DNA of 64,000 nucleotides from the NCBI GenBank assembly GCA_028671895.1, contig JAPMAC010000197.1:7233501-7297500 (forward strand), in the 5' to 3' direction. Shown piece by piece: positions 45,144 through 59,400 of the stretch. Origin of the DNA: Oenanthe sinensis (Eukaryota > Streptophyta > Magnoliopsida > Apiales > Apiaceae). The stretch's first letter is position 1. Each line of letters starts with the position of its first letter. The notes under the pieces were generated by a model. That model did no database searches. It saw nothing but the letters and a program-made list of their open reading frames with translations, and was not told the DNA's origin. The position numbers and the translations under genes are program-made.

Positions 45144-48100
45144 TCCAAGTTATTTCCAAGTTCAAACAAGTCAAGAATGATGTCTCAAATTGGTAAGGAT
45201 TGTTTTCAGGTTAAAATGTCCCAAGAATGATCTAACAAGAGTTTAAAAGATGTTTCCATGTTCAAACGAGTCAAGAATGAAGCTACACGTTATTTCCAAG
45301 TTCAAACGAGTCATGAATACAGTCTCAATTTTTATGGAATGTTTTCATGTTCAAATGAGCGAAGAATGATACTACAAGAGTTTACAATTTATTTCCTTGT
45401 ACAAATAAGTCAAGAATGAAGCTACAAACATTTTCAAGTTCGAATGAGTCAAGAATGAAACCTCAAATTGTTTCAAATTACTTTCATTTTAAAATGAGCC
45501 AAGAATGATCCTACAAGAGTTTACAAGTTGTTTCCATGTTTACACGAGTCCAGAATGAACCTACAAGTTGTTTCCAAGTTCGAACGAGTCAAGAATGAAG
45601 TCTCAAATTTTTACATAATGTTTTCTTGTTCAAATGAGCAAAGAATGATTATACAAGAGTTTACAAGTTGTTTCCTTGTACAAACGAGTCAAGAATGAAG
45701 CTACAAATGTTTTCAAGTTCGAACGAGTCAAGAATTAAACCTCAAATTGTTAAGAATTGCTTTCATGTTAAAATGAGCCAAGAATGATCCTACTAGAGTT
45801 CACAAGTTGTTTCCAACTTCAAACGAGTCAATAATAAAGCTACAAGTTGTTTCCAAATTCAAACGAGTCAAGAATGAACTCTAAAATTGTTACTGATTGT
45901 TTTAATGTTCAAATCAGCCAAGAATAAACCTTCAAACGTTTACAAGTTGTTTCTATGTTCAAATGTGTCAAGAATGAAGCTACAAGTTATTTTCAAGTTT
46001 GAACGTGTCAAGAATGAGGTTCTCAAATTGTTACGGAATGTTTTCATGTGCAAATAAGCATAGAATGATCCAACAAGAGCTTACAAGTTGTTTCCATGTT
46101 CAAACGAGTCAAGAATGAAGGTACAAGTTGTTTCTAAGTTCGAACGAGTCAAGAATGAAATCTCAAATTGTTATCGATTGTTTTCATGTTAAAATGAGCG
46201 AAGAATGATCATACAAGAGTTTACAAGCTGTTTCTTTGTTTAAACGAATCAAGAATGAAGCTATAAGTTATTTGCAAGTTCGAACGAGTCAAGAATGAAG
46301 TCTTAAATTATTACTGATTATTTTCATGTTCAAATGAGCCAAGAATGAACCTATAAGAGTTTACAAGTTGTTTCCATTTTCAAACGAGTAAAGAATGAAG
46401 CTACAAGTTATTTTCAAGTTCGAACAAGTCAAGAATGAAGTCTCAAATTTTTACGGAATGTTTTCATGTTCAAATGAACCAAGAATGATCCTACAAAAGT
46501 TTACAACATGTTTCATTGTAAGAATGAGTCAAGAATGAAGCCTCAAATTGATACGAATTGCTTTCATGTTAAAATGAGCGAAGAATGGTCTTATAAGAGT
46601 TTACAAATTGTTTCCATATTAAAATGAATCAGGAATGAAGCTACACCTTGTTTCCAAGTTCGAACGAGTCAAGAATGAAGTCTCAAATTGTGATAGAATG
46701 TTTTCATGTTCAAATGTGCCAAGAATGATCCTACAATAGTATACAAGTTGTTTACTTATACAAACGAGTCATGAATGAAGCTACAAACATTTTCACACTC
46801 AAACGAGTCAAGAATAACGCCTCAAATTGTTACGAATTGCTTTCATGTTAATATGAGCTAAGAATGATCCAAAATGAGTTTACAAGTTGTTTCTATGTTC
46901 AAACGAGTCAAGAATGAAGCTACACGTTTTTTCCAAGTTCGAACGAGTCTTGAATAAAGTCTCAAATTGTTACGGAATGTTTTCATGTTCAAATGAGTCA
47001 AGAATGATATTACAAGAGTTTAAAATTTATTTCCTTGTACAAACGAGTCAAGAATGAAGCTATAAACGTTTTCAAGTTCGAATGAGTCAAGAATAAAACC
47101 TCAAATTGTTTCAAATTACTTTCAGTTTAAAATAAGACAAGAATGATCCTACAAGAGTTTACAAGTTGTTTCCATGTTCAAACGAGTCCAGAATGAACCT
47201 ACAAGTTGTTTCCAAGTTTGTATGAGTCAAGAATGAAGTCTCAAATTGTTACATAATGTATTCATGTTCAAATGAGCCAAGAATGATCATACACGAGTTT
47301 ACAAATGGTTTCTTCGTACAAATGAGTCAAGAATGAAGATACAAATGTTTTCAAGTTTGAACGAGTCAAGAATTAAACCTCAAATTGCTACGACTTGCTT
47401 TCATGTTAAAATGAGCCAAGAATGATCTTACAAGAGTTCACAAGTTGTTTCCATGTTCAAACGAGTCAAGAATGAAGTTACAAGTTGTTTCCAAATTCAA
47501 ACGAGTCAAGAATGAACTCTAAAATTGTTACTGATTTCTTTAATGTTCAAATCTGCCAAGAATGAACCTACAAAAGTTTACTAGTAGTTTCCATGTTCGA
47601 AAGAGTCAAGAATAAATCTACAAGTTGTTTTCAAGTTTGAACGAGTCAAAAATGAAGTTCTCAAATTGTTACGGAATGTTTTCATGTGCAAATGAGCATA
47701 AAATGATCCAACAAGAGCTTACAAGTTGTTTCCATGTTCAAACGAGTCAAGAATGAAGGTACAAGTTGTTTCTATGTTTGAACGAGTCAAGAATTAATTC
47801 TCAAATTGTAACGGATTGTTTTCATCTTAAAATTAGCCAAGAATGATCATACAAGAGTTTACAAGTTGTTTCCATCTTTAAACGAATCAAGAATGAATCT
47901 ACAAGTTGGTTAAAGTTTTGAACGAGTCAAGAATGAAGTCTTAAATTGTTACTGATTGTTTTCATGTTCAAATGAGACGAATAAACCTACAAGAGTTTAC
48001 AAGTTGTTTCCATTTTCAAACGAGTAAAGAACGAAGATACAAGTTATTTTCAAGTTCGAACCAGTCAAGAATGAAGTCTTAATTTTTTACGGAATGTTTT

Positions 48101-48500
48101 CATTTTCAAATGAACCAAGAATGATCCTACAAAAGTTTACAACATGTTTCATTGTAAGAATGAGTCAAGAATGAAGCAACAAATGTTTTCAAGTTCGAAC
48201 GAGTCAAGAATGAAGCCTCAAATTGATACGAATTGCTTTCATGGTAAAATGAGGGAAGAATGGTCCTATAAGAGTTTACAAATTGTTTCCATGTTCAAAT
48301 GAATCAGGAATGAAGCTACAACTTGTTTCCAAGTTTGAACGAGTCAAGAATGAAGTCTCAAATTGTTATAGAATGATTTCATGTTCAAATGTGCCAGGAA
48401 TGATCCTACAAGAGTTTACAAGTGGTTTCCTTGTACAAACGAGTCAAGAATAAAGCTACAAACGTATTCAAGTTCGAACGAATCAAGAATGAAGCCTCAA
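45144..48500. repeat. Satellite zone with 1.64-1.68 kb higher-order period
   Basis: The variant TTCTCAAATTGTTACGG starts at 46020, 47658 and 49333 (spacings 1,638 and 1,675). The GTCC variant at 45548, 47187 and 48861 gives 1,639 and 1,674. Copies differ at many sites, so this is an older arrangement. Confidence 0.8.
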
Positions 48501-51500
48501 ATTGTTACGAATTTCTTTCATGTTGATATGAGCTAAGAATGTTCCTAAAATAGTTTACAAGTTGTTTCCATGTTCAAACGAGTCAAGGATGAAGCTACAC
48601 GTTGTTTCCAAGTTCGAATGAGTCTTGTATAAATTCTCAAATTGTTACGGAATGTTTTCATGTTCAAATGAGCCAAGACTGATACTACAAGAGATTACAA
48701 TTTATTTCCTTGTACAAACGAGTCAAGAATGAAGCTACAAACATTTTCAAGTTCGAATGAGTCAAGAATGAAACCTCAAATTGTTTCAAATTACTTTCAT
48801 TTTAAAATGAGCCAAGAATGATTCTACAAGAGTTTACAAGTTGTTTCCATGTTCACACGAGTCCAGAATGAACCTACAAGTTGTTTCCAAGTTTGAATTA
48901 GTCAAGAATGAAGTCGCAAATTGTTACATAATGTATTCATGTTCAAATGAGCCAAGAATGATCATACAAGAGTTTACAAATTGTTTCTTTGTAAAAACGA
49001 GTAAAGAATGATGCCATAAATGTTTTCAAGTTCGAACGAGTCAAGAATTAAACCTCAAGTTGTTACGAATTGCTATCATGTTAAAATGAGCCAAGAATGA
49101 TCCTACAAGAGTTCACAAGTTGTTTCCAAGTTCGAACGAGTCAAGAATGAAGCTACAAGTTGTTTCCAAATTCAAACGAGTCAATAATAAACTCTAAAAT
49201 TGTTATTGATTTCTTTAATGTTCAAATCAGCCAAGAATGAACCTACAAAAGTTTACATGTTGTTTCCATGTTCGAACGAGTCAAGAATGATTCTACAAGT
49301 TGTTTCCAAGTTTTAACGAGTCAAGAATGAAGTTCTCAAATTGTTACGGAATGTTTTCATTTGCGAATGAGCATAAAATGATCTAACAAGAGCTTACAAG
49401 TTGTTTCCATGTTCAAACGAGTCAAGAATGAAGGTACAAGTTATTTCTAAGTTTGACCGAGTCAAGAATTAAGTCTCAAATTGTTACGGATTGTTTTCAT
49501 GTTAAAATGATCCAAGAATGATCATACAAGAGTTTACAAGTTATTTCCATCTTTAAACGAATCAAGAATGAAGCTACAAGTTGTTTACAAGTTTAAAAGA
49601 GTCAAGAATGAAGTCTTAAATTGTTACTGATTGTTTTCATGTTCAAATGAGACAAGAATAAACCTAAAAGAGTTAACAAGTTATTTCCATTTTCAAATGA
49701 GTAAAGAATGAAGATACAAGTTATTTTCAAGTTCGAACGAGTGAAGAATGAAGTCTCAAATTGTTATAGAATGTATTCATGTTCAAATGTGCCAGGAATG
49801 ATCCTACAAGAGTTTACAAGTTATTTCCTTGTACAAACGAGTCAAGAATGAAGCCTCAAATTGTTACGAATTGCTTTCATGTTAATATGAGCTAAGAATA
49901 ATCCTTAAAGAGTTTACAAGTTGTTTCCATGTTCAAACGAGTCAAGAATGAAGCTACACGTTGTTTCCAAGTTCGAACGAGTCTTGAATAAAGTCTCAAA
50001 TTGTTACGGAATGTTTTCATGTTCAAATGAACCAAGAATGATACTACAAGAGTTTACAATTTATTTCCTTGTACAAACGAGTCAAGAATGAAGCTACAAA
50101 CATTTTCAAGTTCGAATGAGTCAAGAATGAAACCTCAAATTGTTTCAAATTACTTTCATTTTAAAATGAGCCAATAATGATCCTACAAGAGTTTACAACT
50201 TGTTTCCATGTTCACACGAGTCAAGAATGAACCTACAAGTTGTTTCCAAGTTTGAATGAGTCAAGAATGATGTCTCAAATTGTTACATAATGTATTCATG
50301 TTCAAATGAGCCAAGAATGATCATGTAAGAGTTTATAAATTGTTTCTTTGTACAAACGAGTCAAGAATGAAGCTACAAATGTTTTCAAGTTCGAACGAGT
50401 CAATAATTAAACCTCAAATTGTTACGAATTGCTATCATGTTAAAATGAGCCAAGAATGATCCTACAAGAGTTCACAAGTTGTTTCCAAGTTCGAACGAGT
50501 CAAGAATGAAGCTACAAGTTGTTTCCAAATTCAAACGAGTCAATAATAAACTCTAAAATAGTTATTGATTTCTTTAATGTTCAAATCAGCCAAGAATGAA
50601 CCTACAAAAGTTTACATGTTGTTTCCATGTTCGAACGAGTCAAGAATGATTCTACAAGTTGTTTCCAAGTTTTAACGAGTCAAGAATGAAGTTCTCAAAT
50701 TGTTACGGAATGTTTTCATTTGCGAATGAGCATAAAATGATCCAACAAGAGCTTACAAGTTGTTTCCATGTTCAAACGAGTCAAGAATGAAGGTACAAGT
50801 TATTTCTAAGTTTGACCGAGTCAAGAATTAAGTCTCAAATTGTTACGGATTGTTTTCATGTTAAAATGATCCAAGAATGATCATACAAGAGTTTACAACT
50901 TATTTCCATCTTTAAACGAATCAAGAATGAAGCTACAAGTTGTTTACAAGTTTAAAAGAGTCAAGAATGAAGTCTTAAATTGTTACTGATTGTTTTCATG
51001 TTCAAATGAAACAAGAATAAACCTAAAAGAGTTTACAAGTTATTTCCATTTTCAAATGAGTAAAGAATGAAGATACAAGTTATTTTCAAGTTCGAACGAG
51101 TCAAGAATGAAGTCTCAAATTGTTATAGAATGTATTCATGTTCAAATGTGCCAGGAATGATCCTACAAGAGTTTACAAGTTGTTTCCTTGTACAAACGAG
51201 TCAAGAATGAAGCCTCAAATTGTTACGAATTGCTTTCATGTTAATATGAGCTAAGAATAATCCTAAAAGAGTTTACAAGTTGTTTCCATGTTCAAACGAG
51301 TCAAGAATGAAGCTACACGTTGTTTCCAAGTTCGAACGAGTCTTGAATAAAGTTTCAAATTGTTACGGAATGTTTTTATGTTCAAATGAGCCAAGAATGA
51401 TACTACAAGAGTTTATAATTTATTTCCTTGTACAAACGAGTCAAGAATGAAGCTACAAACATTTTCAAGTTCGAATGAGTCAAGAACGAAACCTCAAATT

Positions 51501-51710
51501 GTTTCAAATTACTTTCATTTTAAAATGAGCCAATAATGATCCTACAAGAGTTTACAACTTGTTTCCATGTTCACACGAGTCAAGAATGAACCTACAAGTT
51601 GTTTCCAAGTTTGAATGAGTCAAGAATGAAGTCTCAAATTGTTACATAATGTATTCATGTTCAAATGAGCCAAGAATGATCATGTAAGAGTTTATAAATT
51701 GTTTCTTTGT
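48500..51710. repeat. Satellite zone with 1,359-bp higher-order period
   Basis: Offset exactly 1,359 bp for several markers: GCTATCATG at 49072 and 50431, TCTTGAATA at 49982 and 51341, and TTCTCAAA at 49333 and 50692, with TTCTTAAA at 52051. Derived from the 1,675-bp form by loss of about 316 bp. The exact limits are uncertain by a few hundred bases. Confidence 0.85.
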
Positions 51711-54700
51711 ACAAACGAGTCAAGAATGAAGCTACAAATGTTTTCAAGTTCGAACGAGTCAATAATTAAACCTCAAATTGTTACGAATTGCTTTCATGTT
51801 AAAATGAGCCAAGAATGATCCTACAAGAGTTCACAAGTTGTTTCCATGTTCAAACGAGTCAAGAATGAAGCTACAAGTTGTTTCCAAATTAAAACGAGTC
51901 AATAATGAACTCTAAAATTGTTATTGATTTCTTTAATGTTCAAATCAGCCAAGAATGAATCTACAAAAGTTTACAAGTTATTTCCATGTTCGAACGAGTC
52001 AAGAATGAAGCTACAAGTTCTTTCCAAGTTTGAACGAGTCAAGAATGAAGTTCTTAAATTGTTACGGAATGTTTTCATGTGCAAGTGAGCGTAAAATTAT
52101 ATAACAAGAGCTTACAAGTTTTTTTAATGTTCAAACGAGTCAAGAATGAAGGTACAAGTTGTTTCTAAGTTCAAACGAGTCAAGAATTAAATCTCAAATT
52201 GTTACGGATTGTTTTCGTGTTAAAATGAGACAAGAATGATCATACAAGAGTTTACAAGTTGTTTCCATCTTTAAACGAATCAAGAATGAAGCTACAAGTT
52301 GTTTACAGGTTTAAACGAGTCAAGAATGAAGTCTTAAATTGTTACTGATTGTTTTCATGTTCAAATGAGACAAGAATAAACTTACAAGAGTTTACAAGTT
52401 GTTTTCATTTTCAAACGAGTCAAGAATGAAGCTACAGGTTGTTTCAAGTTTGAACGAGTCATGAATGAAGTCTCAAATTAATACGGAATGTTTTCATGGT
52501 CAAATGAACCAAGAATGATCCTACAAGAGTTTACAAGTTGTTTCTTTGTAAAAATGAGTCAAGAATGAAGCTACAATCATTTTCAAGCACGAATGAGTCA
52601 AGAATGAAGCCTCAAATTGTTACGAATGCTTTCATGTTAAAATGAGCGAAGAATGATCCTATAGGAGTTTACAAATTGTTTCCATGTTCAAATGAATCAG
52701 GAATGAAGCTACAAGTTGTTATAGAATGTTTTCATGTTCAAATGTTCCAAGAATGATCCTACAAGAGTTTACAAGTTATTTTCTAGTACAAACGAGTCAG
52801 GAATGAAGCTACAAAAATTTTCAAGTTCAAACAAGTCAAGAATGAAGCCTCAAATTGTTACGAATTGCTTTCATGTTAATATGAGCTAAGAATGATCCTA
52901 AGAGAGTTTATATGTTGTTTCCATGTTCAAACGAGTCAAGAATGAAGCTAAAAGTTGTTTCCAAGTTCGAACGAGTCAACAATAAAGTCTCAAATTGTTA
53001 TGGAATGTTTTCATGTTAAAATGAGCTAAGAATGATCATACAAGAATTTACAAGTTGTTTCCATGTTTAAACGAATCAAGAATGAAGCTACAAGTTGTTT
53101 CCAGGTTCGCATGAGTCAAGAATGAAGTCTTAGATTGTTATTGATTGTTTTCATGTTCAAATGATACAAGAATAAACCTACAAGAGTTTGCAAGTTGTTT
53201 CCATTTTTAAATGAGTAAAGAATGAAGATATAAGTTATTTTCAAGTTCGAATAGGTCAAGAATGAAGTCTCAATTTTTTACGGAATGTTTTCATGTTCAA
53301 ATGAACCATGAATGATCCTACAAAAGTTTACAACATGTTTCATTGTAAAAATGAGTCAAGAATGAAGCAACAAATGTTTTCAAGTTCGAACGAGTCAAGA
53401 ATGAAGCCCAAAATTGACACGAATTGCTTTCATGTTAAAATGAGCGAAGAATGGTCCTATAAGAGTTTATAAATTGTTTCCATGTTCAAATGAATCAGGA
53501 ATGAAGCTACATCATGTTTCCAAGTTCGAACGAGTCAAGAATGAAGTCTCAAATTGTTATAGAATGTTTTCATGTTCAAATGTGCCAGGAATGATCCTAC
53601 AAGAGTTTACAAGTTGTTTCCTTGTAGAAACGAGTCAAGAATGAAGCTACAAACATATTCAAGTTCGAACGAGTCAAGAATGAAGCCTCAAATTGTTACG
53701 AATTGCTTTCATGTTAATATGAGCTAAGAATGATCCTAAAAGAGTTTACAAGTTGTTTCCATGTTCAAACAAATCAAGAATGAAGCTACACGTTGTTTCC
53801 AAATTCGAACGAGTCTTGAATAAAGTCTCAAATTGTTACGGAATGTTTTCATGTTCAAATGAGCCAAGAATGATACTACAAGAGTTTACAATTTATTTCC
53901 TTGTACAAACGAGTCAAGAATGAAGCTACAAACATTTTCAAGTTCGAATGAGTCAAGAATGAAACCTCAAATTGTTTCAAATTACTTTCATTTTAAAATG
54001 AGCCAAGAATGATCCTACAAGAGTTTACAAGTTGTTTCCATGTTCACACGAGTCCAGAATGAATCTACAAGTTGTTTCCAAGTTTGAATGAGTCAAGAAT
54101 GATGTCTTTAATTGTTACATAATGTATTCATGTTCAAATGAGCCAAGAATGATCATGCAAGAGTTTACAAATTGTTTCTTTGTACAAACGAGTCAAGAAT
54201 GAAGCTACAAATGTTATCAAGTTCGAACGAGTCAAGAATTAAACCTTAAATTGTTACAAATTGCTTTCATGTTAAAATGAGCCAAGAATGATCCTACAAG
54301 AGTTCACAAGTTGTTTCCATGTTCAAACGAGTCAAGAATGAAGCTACAAGTTGTTTCCAAATTCAAACGTGTTAATAATGAACTCTAAAATTGCTACTGA
54401 TTTCTTTAATGTTCAAATCAGCCAAGAATGAACCTACAAAAGTTTATATGTTGTTTCCATGTTCGAACGAGTCAAGAATGATTCTACAAGTTGTTTCCAA
54501 GTTTGAACAAGTCAAGAATGAAGTTCTCAAAGTGTTACGGAATGTTTTCATGTGCAAATGAGCATAAAATGATATAACAAGAGCTTACAAGTTGTTTCCA
54601 TATTCAAACGAATCAAGAATGAAGCTACAAGTTGTTTATAGGTTTAAACGAGTCAAGAATGAAATCTTAAATTGTTACTGATTGTTTTCATGTTCAAATG

Positions 54701-56402
54701 AGACAAGAATAAACCTACAACAAGTTGTGTCCCTTTTCAAACAAGTAAAGAATGAAGCTACAAGTTATTTCCAAGTTCGAACGAGTCAAGAATTAAGTCC
54801 CAAATTTTTACGGAATGTTTTCATGTTCAAATGTTCCATGAATGATCCTACAAGTGTTTAAAAATTATTTTCTAGTACAAATGAGTCAAGAATGAAGCTA
54901 CAAACATTTTCAAGTTCGAACAAGTCAAGAATGAAGCCTCAAATTGTTACGAATTGCTTTCATGTTAATATGAGCTAAGAATGATCCTAAGAGAGTTTAT
55001 ATGTTGTTTCCATGTTCAAACGAGTCAAGAATGAAGCTATAAGTTGTTTCAAAGTTCGAACGAGTCAACAATAAAGTCTCAAATTGTTACGGAATGTTTT
55101 CATGTTAAAATGAGCCAAGAATGATCATACAAGAATTTACAAGTTATTTCCATGTTTAAACGAATCAAGAATGAAGCTACAAGTTGTTTCCAGGTTCGAA
55201 TGAGTCAGGAATGATGTCTTAAATTGTTATGAAATGTTTTCATGTTCAAATGAACCAAGAATGATCGTACAAAAGTTTACAAGTTGTTTCCTTATAAAAA
55301 TGAGTAAAGAATGAATCTACAAACGTTTTCAAATTCGAACGAGTCAGGAATGAAGCTACAACTTGTTTCCAAGTTCTAACGAGTCAAGAATGAAGTCTAA
55401 AATTGTTATAGAATGTTTTCATGTTCAAATGTGCCGAGAATGATCCTACAAGTTATTTTCAAGTTCGAACGAGTCAAGAATGAAGTCTCAAATTTTTATG
55501 GAATGTTTTCATGTTCAAATGAACCAAGAATAATGCTACAAGAGTTTGCAAGTTATTTCCATGTAAAAATGAGTCAAGAATGAAGCTACGAACGTTTTCA
55601 AGTTCGAACAAGTCAAGAATGAAGCCTCAAATTGTTACGAATTGCTTTCATGTTAATATGAGCTAAGAATGATCCTAAAAGAGTTTACATGTTGTTTCCA
55701 TGTTCAAACGAGTCAAGAATGAAGCTACAAGTTATTTTCAAGTTCGAACGAGTCAAGAATAAAGTCTCAAATTATTACGGAATGTTTTCATGTTAAAATG
55801 AGCCAAGAATGATTATACAAGAGTTTACAAGTTGTTTCCATGTTTAAACGAATCAAGAATGAAGCTACAAGTTGTTTCCTGGTTCGAATGAGTCAATAAT
55901 GATGTCTTAAATTGTTATTGATTGTTTTCATGTTAAAATGAGCCAAGAATGAATCAACAAAAGTTTACAAGTTATTTCCATTTTCAAACGAGTAAAGAAT
56001 GAAGCTACAAGTTATTTCCAAGTTCGAACGAGTCAAGAATGATTTCTCAAATTTTTACGGAATTTTTTCATGTTCAAATGAACCAAGAATGATCCTACAA
56101 AAGTTTACAAGTTGTTTCCTTATAAAAATGAGTCAAGAATGAAGCTACAAACGTTTTGAAGTTTAAACGAGTCAAGAATGAAGCCTCAAATTGCTACGAA
56201 TTGCTTTCATGTTAAAATGAGCGAAGAATGATCCTATAAGAGTTTACAAATAGTTTTCATGTTCAAATGAATCAGGAATGAAGCTACAACTTGTTTCCAA
56301 GTTCGAACGAGTCGAGAATGAAGTCTCAAATTGTTATAGAATGTTTTCATGTTCAAATGTGCCAAGAATGATCCTAGAGGAGTTTACAAGTTGTTTTCTT
56401 GT
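51711..56402. repeat. 4,692-bp satellite higher-order repeat, copy 1
   Basis: Begins where identity with copy 2 starts (ACAAACGAGTCAAG at 51711 and 56403); the sequence just before 51711 differs from that before 56403. I saw about three substitutions against copy 2, for example near 52577, 52799 and 52618. Confidence 0.92.
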
Positions 56403-59400
56403 ACAAACGAGTCAAGAATGAAGCTACAAATGTTTTCAAGTTCGAACGAGTCAATAATTAAACCTCAAATTGTTACGAATTGCTTTCATGTTAAAATGAG
56501 CCAAGAATGATCCTACAAGAGTTCACAAGTTGTTTCCATGTTCAAACGAGTCAAGAATGAAGCTACAAGTTGTTTCCAAATTAAAACGAGTCAATAATGA
56601 ACTCTAAAATTGTTATTGATTTCTTTAATGTTCAAATCAGCCAAGAATGAATCTACAAAAGTTTACAAGTTATTTCCATGTTCGAACGAGTCAAGAATGA
56701 AGCTACAAGTTCTTTCCAAGTTTGAACGAGTCAAGAATGAAGTTCTTAAATTGTTACGGAATGTTTTCATGTGCAAGTGAGCGTAAAATTATATAACAAG
56801 AGCTTACAAGTTTTTTTAATGTTCAAACGAGTCAAGAATGAAGGTACAAGTTGTTTCTAAGTTCAAACGAGTCAAGAATTAAATCTCAAATTGTTACGGA
56901 TTGTTTTCGTGTTAAAATGAGACAAGAATGATCATACAAGAGTTTACAAGTTGTTTCCATCTTTAAACGAATCAAGAATGAAGCTACAAGTTGTTTACAG
57001 GTTTAAACGAGTCAAGAATGAAGTCTTAAATTGTTACTGATTGTTTTCATGTTCAAATGAGACAAGAATAAACTTACAAGAGTTTACAAGTTGTTTTCAT
57101 TTTCAAACGAGTCAAGAATGAAGCTACAGGTTGTTTCAAGTTTGAACGAGTCATGAATGAAGTCTCAAATTAATACGGAATGTTTTCATGGTCAAATGAA
57201 CCAAGAATGATCCTACAAGAGTTTACAAGTTGTTTCTTTGTAAAAATGAGTCAAGAATGAAGCTACAAACATTTTCAAGCACGAATGAGTCAAGAATGAA
57301 GCCTCAAATTATTACGAATGCTTTCATGTTAAAATGAGCGAAGAATGATCCTATAAGAGTTTACAAATTGTTTCCATGTTCAAATGAATCAGGAATGAAG
57401 CTACAAGTTGTTATAGAATGTTTTCATGTTCAAATGTTCCAAGAATGATCCTACAAGAGTTTACAAGTTATTTTCTAGTACAAACGAGTCAAGAATGAAG
57501 CTACAAAAATTTTCAAGTTCAAACAAGTCAAGAATGAAGCCTCAAATTGTTACGAATTGCTTTCATGTTAATATGAGCTAAGAATGATCCTAAGAGAGTT
57601 TATATGTTGTTTCCATGTTCAAACGAGTCAAGAATGAAGCTAAAAGTTGTTTCCAAGTTCGAACGAGTCAACAATAAAGTCTCAAATTGTTATGGAATGT
57701 TTTCATGTTAAAATGAGCTAAGAATGATCATACAAGAATTTACAAGTTGTTTCCATGTTTAAACGAATCAAGAATGAAGCTACAAGTTGTTTCCAGGTTC
57801 GCATGAGTCAAGAATGAAGTCTTAGATTGTTATTGATTGTTTTCATGTTCAAATGATACAAGAATAAACCTACAAGAGTTTGCAAGTTGTTTCCATTTTT
57901 AAATGAGTAAAGAATGAAGATATAAGTTATTTTCAAGTTCGAATAGGTCAAGAATGAAGTCTCAATTTTTTACGGAATGTTTTCATGTTCAAATGAACCA
58001 TGAATGATCCTACAAAAGTTTACAACATGTTTCATTGTAAAAATGAGTCAAGAATGAAGCAACAAATGTTTTCAAGTTCGAACGAGTCAAGAATGAAGCC
58101 CAAAATTGACACGAATTGCTTTCATGTTAAAATGAGCGAAGAATGGTCCTATAAGAGTTTATAAATTGTTTCCATGTTCAAATGAATCAGGAATGAAGCT
58201 ACATCATGTTTCCAAGTTCGAACGAGTCAAGAATGAAGTCTCAAATTGTTATAGAATGTTTTCATGTTCAAATGTGCCAGGAATGATCCTACAAGAGTTT
58301 ACAAGTTGTTTCCTTGTAGAAACGAGTCAAGAATGAAGCTACAAACATATTCAAGTTCGAACGAGTCAAGAATGAAGCCTCAAATTGTTACGAATTGCTT
58401 TCATGTTAATATGAGCTAAGAATGATCCTAAAAGAGTTTACAAGTTGTTTCCATGTTCAAACAAATCAAGAATGAAGCTACACGTTGTTTCCAAATTCGA
58501 ACGAGTCTTGAATAAAGTCTCAAATTGTTACGGAATGTTTTCATGTTCAAATGAGCCAAGAATGATACTACAAGAGTTTACAATTTATTTCCTTGTACAA
58601 ACGAGTCAAGAATGAAGCTACAAACATTTTCAAGTTCGAATGAGTCAAGAATGAAACCTCAAATTGTTTCAAATTACTTTCATTTTAAAATGAGCCAAGA
58701 ATGATCCTACAAGAGTTTACAAGTTGTTTCCATGTTCACACGAGTCCAGAATGAATCTACAAGTTGTTTCCAAGTTTGAATGAGTCAAGAATGATGTCTT
58801 TAATTGTTACATAATGTATTCATGTTCAAATGAGCCAAGAATGATCATGCAAGAGTTTACAAATTGTTTCTTTGTACAAACGAGTCAAGAATGAAGCTAC
58901 AAATGTTATCAAGTTCGAACGAGTCAAGAATTAAACCTTAAATTGTTACAAATTGCTTTCATGTTAAAATGAGCCAAGAATGATCCTACAAGAGTTCACA
59001 AGTTGTTTCCATGTTCAAACGAGTCAAGAATGAAGCTACAAGTTGTTTCCAAATTCAAACGTGTTAATAATGAACTCTAAAATTGCTACTGATTTCTTTA
59101 ATGTTCAAATCAGCCAAGAATGAACCTACAAAAGTTTATATGTTGTTTCCATGTTCGAACGAGTCAAGAATGATTCTACAAGTTGTTTCCAAGTTTGAAC
59201 AAGTCAAGAATGAAGTTCTCAAAGTGTTACGGAATGTTTTCATGTGCAAATGAGCATAAAATGATATAACAAGAGCTTACAAGTTGTTTCCATATTCAAA
59301 CGAATCAAGAATGAAGCTACAAGTTGTTTATAGGTTTAAACGAGTCAAGAATGAAATCTTAAATTGTTACTGATTGTTTTCATGTTCAAATGAGACAAGA

